Of a DNA stretch of 64,000 nt, positions 1-7,772 are shown one piece after another. The stretch comes from Acidobacteriota bacterium (lineage in GTDB: Bacteria > Acidobacteriota > Terriglobia > Terriglobales > Acidobacteriaceae). The translations under genes and the position numbers were made by a program. Below the pieces are notes generated by a model. The model made no database searches. It was given only the letters and a program-made list of their open reading frames with translations, and was not told the origin of the DNA. Position 1 is the first letter of the stretch. Each line of letters starts with the position of its first letter. Location: NCBI GenBank assembly GCA_003225005.1, contig QIAN01000065.1, positions 124,001 through 188,000 on the forward strand, in the 5' to 3' direction.

Positions 1-1025
1 TCGACCGTCGCCTCGGTGGGACCGTAGAGATTCGTCAGCCGCGCCCCAATCCTGTTTGTCACGATATTGTTGAACTTTTTAACGTGACTAGGCGTCAGGG
101 CTTCACCACTGACGAATACTCGTCGAACCGATGCCAGACCTTCCAGAACGCGATCATCCTTGCCATCCAGATATTCGAGGAACACGTTCAGCATGGACGG
201 AACGAAGTGCAGAACGGTGACGCGGTGCTTCCTGATGGCTTCGATAATGGCCAGTGGACTTCCTTCGCCTCCTGGCATCAGGAAGCAAAGTTTTGCCCCC
301 TCGAGCGCCCACCAGAAAAGCTCCCACACCGAAACGTCGAAGTAATAGGGGGTCTTCTGCAGGATGACATCGTTTCCCTCGATCGGATAGGCGTGTTGCA
401 TCCAGTGCAGGCGATTCACCACGGAGCGATGCTCAATCATGACTCCCTTCGGTTTGCCGGTCGAGCCGGAGGTATACATCAGGTAGGCGAGATCTCGCGC
501 CTGATTGACGATGATCGGATTTTCCTTCGGCCCCAGATAAATTCCGGGATCATCCATATTGACGATCGTTCCATCGAAGGGTGTTCTGCCGGCCGTCTTG
601 GTGTGCACGATCAGTACTCTGACCTCTGCATCCTTCAGCATGTAGTTGGTGCGGGCCGGCGGATTATCGGGCGATAAAGGCAGATAAGCGGCTCCGGCCT
701 TAATGATTCCCAGGATGCCAATCATCATGGCGAAGGATCGTTCCACCATCAGGGCAACGACGTGTCCGGGTCCGATACCCGTGGCTCTCAAAGAGCGCGC
801 GAGTTGGTTGGCCTTTTCATTGAGCTCCATACAAGAAAGTGAGGGCACGCCGCCGGCCTTGGCGTGGTCACAGATCACAGCCGTCGCGGAGGCACAGTCG
901 ACAAACTGTGCTTCGATCAATTCCTGAAGAGTGGCGTGATCGGGGAAAGGCGCCTCTGTGCGATTGAATTCAGCGATCTTCTCGAGGTCTGCTTGGCTGG
1001 CGGTACGTAGGGCAGGAGACTCCAT
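1..1025 (-). CDS. NRPS adenylation domain, predicted serine-activating (partial, runs off left edge)
   Basis: Reading frame opens at an ATG (1023-1025, minus) and stays open to the window edge (341 codons). The product starts about 20 residues before the linker that normally follows a condensation domain, so it enters the A domain directly with no C domain: either a loading module or a stand-alone A protein. Core motifs visible are YMYTSGSTGKPKGV-like A3, the A4 region FDVSVWE and NLYGPTEAT. Signature residues read by eye at the ten binding-pocket positions are D-V-W-H-F-S-L-V-(D/E)-(K not seen), which matches the serine code of EntF (DVWHFSLVDK). It lies 17 bp after the acyl-CoA dehydrogenase and so is probably in the same transcript. 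In zwittermicin-type pathways a serine A domain of this kind charges a free carrier protein for aminomalonyl-ACP; a normal NRPS loading module is the alternative. What follows the A domain is not visible. Confidence 0.9.
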   Translation of the reverse strand, partial: MESPALRTASQADLEKIAEFNRTEAPFPDHATLQELIEAQFVDCASATAVICDHAKAGGVPSLSCMELNEKANQLARSLRATGIGPGHVVALMVERSFAMMIGILGIIKAGAAYLPLSPDNPPARTNYMLKDAEVRVLIVHTKTAGRTPFDGTIVNMDDPGIYLGPKENPIIVNQARDLAYLMYTSGSTGKPKGVMIEHRSVVNRLHWMQHAYPIEGNDVILQKTPYYFDVSVWELFWWALEGAKLCFLMPGGEGSPLAIIEAIRKHRVTVLHFVPSMLNVFLEYLDGKDDRVLEGLASVRRVFVSGEALTPSHVKKFNNIVTNRIGARLTNLYGPTEATV

Positions 1026-1042
1026 AACGCTGACCGAAGGGT

Positions 1043-2194
1043 TTATTGTAGCGACCGGCGCACCTGTCCGAGAAATATCCCTCCGAGAAGGTGCTCATGG
1101 ATCTGGGTGGTGCCTTCAATGATCTCCATGATCTTGGCGTCACGATAGAAGCGCGAAACCGACGAAGATGCGTGACATCCAGCGGCTCCCTGGATCTGAA
1201 CTGCATCCGAGGCCGCCCTGACGGCGGCTCTGGAGGTGAAATACTTGGCCATCAGGGCTTTTTCAAACGCTTCCGGGAGATTTTCATCTGCCGCCCGGCA
1301 GGCGCTGTGGCAGAGGAAGCTGCCGGCCTCTAAGTCGGTGCCCATTTCGGCGATCAAGGAACGGATCATTCCGATGTCTCCCAAGGGCTGATTCCCTATC
1401 TTTCGCGTGGCCGCCCAGGTGACACTCTCTTCAAAACATCCCCGCAAAAGCCCTAAAGCCGAGCACGCGGTGCTGATCCTCCCGTAGTGCAGACCAACCG
1501 GCGCGATGTGCGACAGAGCAAAGCCAGGTTTGCCGACTACATTTGCGGGGGGAACTTCGACATTATTGAAAGTAAGCTTCGCCAGACCGGCGGCACGGAA
1601 TCCCATCAGATCATGAATGGGTTCCACCTCGAGACCGGGAGTTTCCCGCGGCACCAAACACGCCAGCGAGCGGTCTCCCAGTTTTCCAAACACCAGAAAT
1701 AACGATGCAAACTGGCCACAGCTGATCCATTTTTTGGCGCCGTTCAGAACCAGAGAGTCACCGCGCGAGTCGGTGAATTCGGTCACCAGGGAATGGATAT
1801 CACTTCCCCCACCGGGCTCGGTCAAGGCAAAAGCGCCGATAATCTCGCCTTGGGCAAGCATCGGAATCCATTTCCGTATCTGCTCCACACTTCCCCACTT
1901 CAGCAGAGCCTTGGAAACCATGGTCTGGACGGTCAGCACGCCGTTCAATGAGGAGGACCCTCTTCCCAAAGCTTCATTCAGCAAGCCGAAGGTGACCGTG
2001 TCCCATCCGTGTCCTCCATTCTGGGTCGGAAGGCTGCAGCCTAAATAACCCAGTTTCGCCAGCAGCGCGATTACGGACTCGGGAAGTCGCTGCTCCCGAT
2101 CCCATTTCTCGGCAAACGGCTCGACGTTCTGGTTCACGAATGTTTTGAAATCCCCGTGCCTGGCTTTCTGCTGTTCGGTCAATAAATATTGCAT
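1043..2194 (-). CDS. Acyl-CoA dehydrogenase family protein of the FkbI/ZmaE/ZmaI type
   Basis: A 383-residue flavoprotein with the full acyl-CoA dehydrogenase layout: helical N domain (about 1-110), beta middle domain with the FAD/substrate stretch ALTEPGGGSD near 130, and C-terminal helical domain ending in RDAKIMEIIEGTTQI, which carries the usual catalytic Glu before G-T. In methoxymalonyl-, hydroxymalonyl- and aminomalonyl-ACP pathways such an enzyme oxidises the carrier-bound aldehyde to the acid. Here it sits beside a free carrier protein, a 3-hydroxyacyl-CoA dehydrogenase and an FkbH protein, which is the diagnostic set. That context, not the sequence alone, is why the extender-unit role is preferred over beta-oxidation. 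The gap to the carrier-protein gene upstream is 91 bp. Confidence 0.88.
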   Translation of the reverse strand: MQYLLTEQQKARHGDFKTFVNQNVEPFAEKWDREQRLPESVIALLAKLGYLGCSLPTQNGGHGWDTVTFGLLNEALGRGSSSLNGVLTVQTMVSKALLKWGSVEQIRKWIPMLAQGEIIGAFALTEPGGGSDIHSLVTEFTDSRGDSLVLNGAKKWISCGQFASLFLVFGKLGDRSLACLVPRETPGLEVEPIHDLMGFRAAGLAKLTFNNVEVPPANVVGKPGFALSHIAPVGLHYGRISTACSALGLLRGCFEESVTWAATRKIGNQPLGDIGMIRSLIAEMGTDLEAGSFLCHSACRAADENLPEAFEKALMAKYFTSRAAVRAASDAVQIQGAAGCHASSSVSRFYRDAKIMEIIEGTTQIHEHLLGGIFLGQVRRSLQ

Positions 2195-2285
2195 AGCGCT
2201 TGCCTGTGGACGAGGCTGTCCTCTGCGGATCAGAATGCCGAATCACGAAATGACCATGGCGGGCTTGAGAGAAACAGGAACGCGG

Positions 2286-2576
2286 CTATGAAGGCCCAGC
2301 CTCAGCCTTTTGCCAGCCCTTTTTTCTCATGACAAACGCCGTAGTCGCGTTAACGGATTTGAAATTTTCGATGTCCAGATCGTCCATGCCTAGTTCGATG
2401 ACGAAGATCTTTTCGAGGAACGTCATCAACTGAACCGCGAATAGGGAATTCACGATACCCGATGCAAAAAGATTATCGTCGTCGTTCAGATTCGCAATAT
2501 TGATCGAGCTCAGCAGAAAGTTGGTAACGGTTTCCCTTACCTTCTTTTCCTCTTCTGCATGCGAGGAATTGGTCAA
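2286..2576 (-). CDS. Free-standing acyl carrier protein (FkbJ/ZmaD/ZmaH-like)
   Basis: A 96-residue acidic helical protein. The phosphopantetheine site is GIVNSLFAVQL near residues 40-50: the usual D-S-L has become N-S-L, with Ser kept as the attachment residue. The following helix (MTFLEKIFVIEL) and the ENFKSV segment match free carrier proteins dedicated to unusual extender units. It sits between the two dehydrogenase genes, so it most likely carries the glyceryl or seryl group while those enzymes oxidise it. The PPTase gene encoded at 16995-17747 could activate it. Which of the two routes (glyceryl via FkbH, or seryl via the A domain at the left edge) loads it cannot be decided from sequence. 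Confidence 0.88.
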   Translation of the reverse strand: MTNSSHAEEEKKVRETVTNFLLSSINIANLNDDDNLFASGIVNSLFAVQLMTFLEKIFVIELGMDDLDIENFKSVNATTAFVMRKKGWQKAEAGPS

Positions 2577-2639
2577 CAGGTTTCCCTCCAGAAATAGGCA
2601 ACATCGAACGGTCCGAACGGAGGAATCGGGATCGGTCCA

Positions 2640-3500
2640 TCAGCCGGCAAAATAAGTATAGAAGCCCCGTCCAGTTTTGCGCCCTAAATGCCCGGCATGA
2701 ACCATCTTTCTAAGCAGCGGACAACAACGGTACTTCGGGTCCTTGTAACTTTCAAAAAGAACGTCGAGAGAATGCACGACCGTGTCCAATCCGATCAGAT
2801 CGGCGGTCTCCAGAGGACCCATCGCATGTCCGAAGCACTTTTTGAAAATCATGTCGATCTTCTCCGCCGTCGAGACATGGTCCTGCAGGACAAACGCGGC
2901 CTCGTTCATGAACAAGTGAGAGATGCGGTTGGAAACAAAGCCCGGCATGTCCTCGACTAGGATTGCTTCCTTGTTCAGTTGGGAGAGCAATTGCAGCAAT
3001 CGACTGAGTGCCAGGTCAGAGGTATGGAATCCCCGGATCACCTCGACGGCTGGTTTCAGATGGACCGGATTCATGAAGTGAACCCCGATCACATTCGCGG
3101 GACGCCCGGAGGCGTTGCCTATTTGCGTAATGGAAATGCACGAGGTATTGGCTCCAAAACAGACTTCGGGCGGCGCCAGTTCCCCCAACCTTTCGTAGAG
3201 GGGCTTTTTAATTCCCCAATCCTCGGTAACGTTCTCGATAATGAAGTCGCAGGAAGTCAGATCCTGCAGATCGGTCGTCAGGGTTATCCGCTGCAAGGCC
3301 TCATCCCGGCTGGCTCGCGGCAGTGTTTTTGATAACACAGGAGCGAACCGTATGTTGTTCAAAATCTCGGCTTGAGCGCGTTCCAGAATGTCTGTTGTGA
3401 GGTCAACGACAACCGCTGAGATGCCATGAAGCACAAGGTCGGTGACGACGCCAACCCCGATGTTCCCCGCGCCCAGAACCCCTACTGTTCCCAAGATCAT
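2640..3500 (-). CDS. 3-hydroxyacyl-CoA dehydrogenase family protein (FkbK/ZmaG-like)
   Basis: A 286-residue NAD(P)-dependent dehydrogenase. The N-terminal Rossmann fold carries GVLGAGNIGVGV at 8-19, followed by an acidic VVDLT strand end. The catalytic His is in GVHFMNPVHLKP, and the C-terminal helical domain (KIDMIFKKCFGHAMGPLETADLIGLD) is typical of the 3-hydroxybutyryl-CoA dehydrogenase family. Its start overlaps the end of the upstream fusion gene by 4 bp (ATGA), which indicates translational coupling. In ACP-bound extender-unit pathways this enzyme oxidises the primary hydroxyl of glyceryl- or seryl-ACP to the aldehyde, and the next dehydrogenase finishes the oxidation. In zwittermicin a single such enzyme serves both the hydroxy- and aminomalonyl routes. 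Confidence 0.9.
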   Translation of the reverse strand: MILGTVGVLGAGNIGVGVVTDLVLHGISAVVVDLTTDILERAQAEILNNIRFAPVLSKTLPRASRDEALQRITLTTDLQDLTSCDFIIENVTEDWGIKKPLYERLGELAPPEVCFGANTSCISITQIGNASGRPANVIGVHFMNPVHLKPAVEVIRGFHTSDLALSRLLQLLSQLNKEAILVEDMPGFVSNRISHLFMNEAAFVLQDHVSTAEKIDMIFKKCFGHAMGPLETADLIGLDTVVHSLDVLFESYKDPKYRCCPLLRKMVHAGHLGRKTGRGFYTYFAG

Positions 3501-6500
3501 TGCCTCGTCCGTCTCATAGCCCTGGATCGCCTTTGCTGGCCACGCACAGCAGCCCCACTTGTGCTGGGCTCGCTAGAAGGGCTTCTGCCGGTTGCGCCCA
3601 ATCTGGCAGCCAGAAGGGTTACAGTCGGACACTCGAAGAGACTGACGATCGACAGGTTTTGATGCAGTTGCTTCCGGATCATGGTTATCACCTGGACCGC
3701 CTTCAGGGAAGTTCCGCCCACCTCAAAAAAATTGACGTTCAGTCCGATTCCTGCCCGACCCAGGACCTTTCTCCATATATTTACGATCGTGGTTTCAATA
3801 CTGTCAGATGGCTCTGGTTCCGCCACGCCCTCAAGACCTTGTGTGCGGAGCCGGAACTCATCGATCGCTTTTCGAACCCGGCTGACGTCGTACAATTCTT
3901 CCCCAATCCGTTGCAGGTGCTCCGATCGGGCAGTCATGCCAAATCCTGATGCCGGTGTTGGCTTCTCCACAGGGGGAGTTGCCGGCTTGTCGTTCGATTG
4001 TCGAGTCTTTTCGTCCGCATCGTATTGGAGACTCGCCAAGTATTCCGCGGGAAACAGCCACGACGCACCTGCCTCACTTCGGTACTGATCGCCCAGGCTG
4101 CTGACGAAGTCCCTGGCAGGCAAATTTCTTTCCGTCGGCAGGCAGCTCAGTTCCACAAACCTCTTCCCTGCACGTAGCGCCCTCTGGCCAATGCTGGACA
4201 GCACCCTGTGTTCCACCCCTCTGCCCAAGACCCGGCAGCTCAGTAGAAAGGTGTCGAGCTTGAACCGAACGGCTTCGGCCTCGTACAAAACGACACCGAC
4301 AAGACCATAGTCTCCGAATCGATCAGCCACCCGAACCGCCAGGCATCCAGTGTCTTCCCGCTTCAAAAACTCTCTGATTTCGCTGGGCGAGCGCCGGATA
4401 GTGGTGAAGTTGAATTGATTGGTTCGAAAGGTCAATTGCGAGACACGGCTGAGCTGATCCTCAGTTGCTTCATCAATTTCGACCCGAACCATAAGGCCTA
4501 GGACAAAGTCATTCAGGGAAGGGGTCTGCGCACGGAAGCGCTCTCTTTGCGCGTTATCCTGATACATCCTGACGCGGCTTCGATCTTCTTCGGTCGTTCC
4601 GGTCTGATCGAAAGCCCAGATATGCTCGAAAAACGAGGCAAATGATGCAGGGTCTCGCGGCAACCGCAGAGTCAACACTTCGGGACAGTTGATCTCCACA
4701 TCCGCGCAATCCACAGGATTGTCATCGATGAAGATAAAACTGTCCAACCCAAGATTCAGCTCGCTGGCGAGAGATTTGATGTTCTCAGACTTGCTGCTCC
4801 AGTTGATCCGCCATGAAGCCAGATGCTCGCGTCGCAGGAGCATATCAGCTCGCTGATCGAATACGTTCAGCACATCCTGTTCGCTGTTCTTGCTCGAGAG
4901 GCACAGCAGCATTCCAGAATTCATCTGATCAACCATGAACTGCTGCAGAGCGCGGTGAGCCTCGGTGACTGCGACTCCCTGCGAACCCTCTTCGCCACAT
5001 ACGCCTTTCCAAACAGTGTTATCACAGTCCAGCACAATGACTTTGAAGGGCTTTCGCTTCAGGTTGAAGATGGTTCGAAACAGGGCGGTGCCGATGGCGG
5101 CGAAGCACTCCGGTGTGTAAGGAATATCCCCCAACTGATGGCTATGAATGTCGTAATACTCGGCGACTGGGTAGCGCCGCAACAGGGCCTCCGAACCGAT
5201 GGTGGAAACGCCCGCCCAAGTACTCGTCCGTAAGAGCAATTCCCGCTCGGCGTCAACGATCGCCGCCTTCAGTTCCGCATTGGCTTCGGCGGCAGGGCTC
5301 GCCGGACAGACACAGAGGACAAGAGGCGCCGACGTCTGGCTTGTGAAGGACTGCAGCGCGGCGCAGAAATCCCGGACATTGCGTTGCAGGCTGCCGGTCA
5401 GCCACGGCACTTGCCCGGGAGCAGCGGTGGTTTCGAAGCGCTCGGAATCCGAGCCCAGCCGGTCGCCGGTCGCATCACGGGTTGCGAACAGGTTGAATAA
5501 TCCGGAATGCTCCAGCAGTTTTTGCTGTTCGATCGCGCATCGGTATCCTTTCCGGATCAGCAGGTCGTTGATCCCACGAACCGCATCGCCGGTGCCGTGG
5601 ATCTCGATGACGATCTGATCGATCTTCGGCCAGTCGCAATCCGCGATGCCTCGGATGATTTCGAGTTCGCTTTTTTCAGCATCAATTTTGAGTAGATCGA
5701 TCCGCTCGATCTGATTTTCGCGGATGATGTCCGACACGGTTGTCAGGCGGCACTCGTGCGTACTGCGGCGAAGCCTGTCTCTGGTAAGCTCATGCACATA
5801 TTCCTGCACGGATTCGTCGGCCACCGATTCAGCCTTGAGCATGTTGCGAACAACGGCCCGGATAGCCTTGCCGTCCTCGGCCTCATCGGAATGAAAGCTG
5901 GAGAAGACAGAGGAATTCTCATAAAAGGTGAAGGTCGCGGTGCCCTGCCTGTCCGAGACGCCGAAATTAAAGGCTTGAGCACAAGAGCCGTAGGCGGCGC
6001 AGTTCGCCTTCAGGAGGTCATACGCGACCGGGGCGGGCTCGAAGGCGTAGATTCTCGGGTTCCGGCAGCGGCTCATCACAAAAAGGGAAAACAGGCCGAT
6101 GTTGGCCCCAATGTCCACCACTGTGGCTCCCTCGGGCAGTCGTATATCGTGCTTTAGGTAGCATTCATCCTCAAAAATCTCCTCGTACAAGTAGTCGGTT
6201 TCATACTGGTTTAAATGGACGATCTCGAGGCCGTTCGGCAGAATGCATCTCTTGCGCTTCCCGAAGCACCGCTCCGCTCTTGTTTTGTCGAAATCCGGGG
6301 CCGCGTCTCGTTCGGCAGCAGCCCACCTCTCCAATTGCAGCAGGATTATGCTAACCCCGGCCTGGTTCCTGCGAAACGCGCTGTCCGCCTGCAGCAACTG
6401 CTGAAAAACCTGATCGTAAGGTGCAAATGCGATGTTGCTCTGAAGGCTGAAATGCGCCGCCCAGAACTTCAGGGAATCCTCGACCGGCTCAGCGGTAAAG

Positions 6501-7444
6501 TTGGAGGCGACCACAAACATCGGCCCCCTGTTTTCTTCGGGCGCCTCCAGGCGGTCCAGCAGGATAAAGGCGACTCCCCAGAGTTCGAGGTATGTCTTGC
6601 CCGATGGATCGAAGACCCGAATATCGCCAACCAGGCGATTGTTCTCTCCCTCATCCTGCGGCAGCAACCTGCCATGGCACCACAGCGGGTTGGGAAAATT
6701 GAGGTCTGCTATCTCGATACGTTCAATCGACTGCAGTATGAAAGTCCTGCCCCGCGCCATCATGAAGGACGCCAGCAATTGTGTCATCGAATCCAGCAGA
6801 GTGGAGCGCAGACTATGGGGCTCGTTTTCCGCACGCGCCGAGGAAAGCCTCCCCAGAGACTGATTGCCCGCCCGCCAAATCGAGGACACACATTGAAATC
6901 GGGGCCCGTACTGGTTGCCGTTGCTACGAAGCTCTTGGTAAAAACGCTCCGAATCGATTACGTCATCTGCCAGCGCCTGAAAGGCTTCGATTGAAAATGA
7001 TTCGTCGACCAACTCTTGGAGGGCGGATGGACTGCGATCCACTTCCAGCCTGGCAGCATACTGGTGGCGGATGGAAGCGCCTCCATTTCCGACAGCGCCT
7101 TCGTAGAAGGTGTATTCAGCAGTGGTGGCGCCCCTGTTCCGGACCTCCACTCTTATGATCGTGTCCTCCGGCGAAAGCATGACTGGGTTCTGAAAGGTCA
7201 CGTTTCGCACGACAGCCGGGGCGCGTTTAGAAAGCTCCTGATGAACAGACAGCGCCATTTCGATGTAGAACGAACCGGGTAGCACGACCACGTCCTGAAA
7301 CGCGTGATCGGCCAGAAACGGCAGGGAACGGAGGCCGATTCTGAACTCCGCGGAGGCCTCCAGCGACGGATCGGGCACGAAGGTGAAAAGACGAGTCATG
7401 TCAGCTGCCAGTTCAGCAGTCGACTGGGGATCGAAGCCGGGCAA
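3497..7444 (-). CDS. Multidomain fusion: PKS-type dehydratase, FkbH (HAD-IIIC) with inserted FkbM methyltransferase, C-terminal carrier domain
   Basis: 1315 residues. (a) About 20-298: double-hotdog PKS dehydratase with catalytic His47 in HAFQDVVVLP (Asp51 where Gly is usual) and Asp218 in LLDSMTQ, so both catalytic residues are present. (b) About 308-374: the N-terminal segment of long FkbH proteins, recognisable by FTAEPVEDSLKFW and APYDQVFQQLL. (c) About 375-660: FkbM-family methyltransferase, with NGLEIVHLNQYETD and the SAM loop VVDIGANIGLFS at 442-453. (d) About 680-1140: FkbH resumes, with CVCPASP, HAD motif DCDNT at 806-810 and a GNAT-like C-terminal part. (e) About 1210-1285: carrier domain with FFEVGGTSL, Ser1246. 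FkbH domains take the glyceryl group of 1,3-bisphosphoglycerate and load it on a carrier; the methyltransferase probably O-methylates it. The annotated start is TTG with AAGGGA upstream; ATG at 7399 is an alternative. Overlaps the next gene by 4 bp. Confidence 0.88.
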   Translation of the reverse strand: MPGFDPQSTAELAADMTRLFTFVPDPSLEASAEFRIGLRSLPFLADHAFQDVVVLPGSFYIEMALSVHQELSKRAPAVVRNVTFQNPVMLSPEDTIIRVEVRNRGATTAEYTFYEGAVGNGGASIRHQYAARLEVDRSPSALQELVDESFSIEAFQALADDVIDSERFYQELRSNGNQYGPRFQCVSSIWRAGNQSLGRLSSARAENEPHSLRSTLLDSMTQLLASFMMARGRTFILQSIERIEIADLNFPNPLWCHGRLLPQDEGENNRLVGDIRVFDPSGKTYLELWGVAFILLDRLEAPEENRGPMFVVASNFTAEPVEDSLKFWAAHFSLQSNIAFAPYDQVFQQLLQADSAFRRNQAGVSIILLQLERWAAAERDAAPDFDKTRAERCFGKRKRCILPNGLEIVHLNQYETDYLYEEIFEDECYLKHDIRLPEGATVVDIGANIGLFSLFVMSRCRNPRIYAFEPAPVAYDLLKANCAAYGSCAQAFNFGVSDRQGTATFTFYENSSVFSSFHSDEAEDGKAIRAVVRNMLKAESVADESVQEYVHELTRDRLRRSTHECRLTTVSDIIRENQIERIDLLKIDAEKSELEIIRGIADCDWPKIDQIVIEIHGTGDAVRGINDLLIRKGYRCAIEQQKLLEHSGLFNLFATRDATGDRLGSDSERFETTAAPGQVPWLTGSLQRNVRDFCAALQSFTSQTSAPLVLCVCPASPAAEANAELKAAIVDAERELLLRTSTWAGVSTIGSEALLRRYPVAEYYDIHSHQLGDIPYTPECFAAIGTALFRTIFNLKRKPFKVIVLDCDNTVWKGVCGEEGSQGVAVTEAHRALQQFMVDQMNSGMLLCLSSKNSEQDVLNVFDQRADMLLRREHLASWRINWSSKSENIKSLASELNLGLDSFIFIDDNPVDCADVEINCPEVLTLRLPRDPASFASFFEHIWAFDQTGTTEEDRSRVRMYQDNAQRERFRAQTPSLNDFVLGLMVRVEIDEATEDQLSRVSQLTFRTNQFNFTTIRRSPSEIREFLKREDTGCLAVRVADRFGDYGLVGVVLYEAEAVRFKLDTFLLSCRVLGRGVEHRVLSSIGQRALRAGKRFVELSCLPTERNLPARDFVSSLGDQYRSEAGASWLFPAEYLASLQYDADEKTRQSNDKPATPPVEKPTPASGFGMTARSEHLQRIGEELYDVSRVRKAIDEFRLRTQGLEGVAEPEPSDSIETTIVNIWRKVLGRAGIGLNVNFFEVGGTSLKAVQVITMIRKQLHQNLSIVSLFECPTVTLLAARLGATGRSPSSEPSTSGAAVRGQQRRSRAMRRTRQ

Positions 7445-7460
7445 TCAGGATCAGATCCCT

Positions 7461-7772
7461 TCATGGAGAGCCATCCTTCGTTCTGGCAAAAAGCGGCTGG
7501 TCTGCTACTGCTGGATCAGCGGAATTGCCGAAGTCGCTTAGGTGGTTTTCGTTCGCAAGCGAATGGTCGAGGTGCAGTACTTGCGAACTTCCATCACCGA
7601 TCAGCAAGGCGAGGAATTCGGCGAACTTAGGATTTTCTGGAAGATGGGGGGAATCATTCACCCCGGGAGGCCCGGAGCTAAAAAGCTCTGCAGTTGAAGC
7701 CCGAACCACGCGCTCCGGAAATTCTAGCGCGATTGTCACGCCACCTTGGGTTCTAAGCCGAATGCTTTTCAT
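7461..7772 (-). CDS. Small ORF of unknown function between the glycine NRPS and the FkbH fusion
   Basis: A 103-residue frame starting at an ATG (7770-7772) that lies inside the last codons of the glycine NRPS gene, overlapping it by 20 bp, and ending 16 bp before the FkbH-fusion start. It neatly fills an otherwise empty gap in a tight operon, and its codon use looks coding. The product is mildly acidic with a segment PENPKFAEFLALLIGDGS followed by Q-V-L-H-L-D; I see no known domain, signal peptide or membrane helix. No strong Shine-Dalgarno precedes the ATG, so expression would depend on coupling to the NRPS. It could be a cluster-specific accessory or interaction protein, or chance coding. 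Confidence 0.42.
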   Translation of the reverse strand: MKSIRLRTQGGVTIALEFPERVVRASTAELFSSGPPGVNDSPHLPENPKFAEFLALLIGDGSSQVLHLDHSLANENHLSDFGNSADPAVADQPLFARTKDGSP

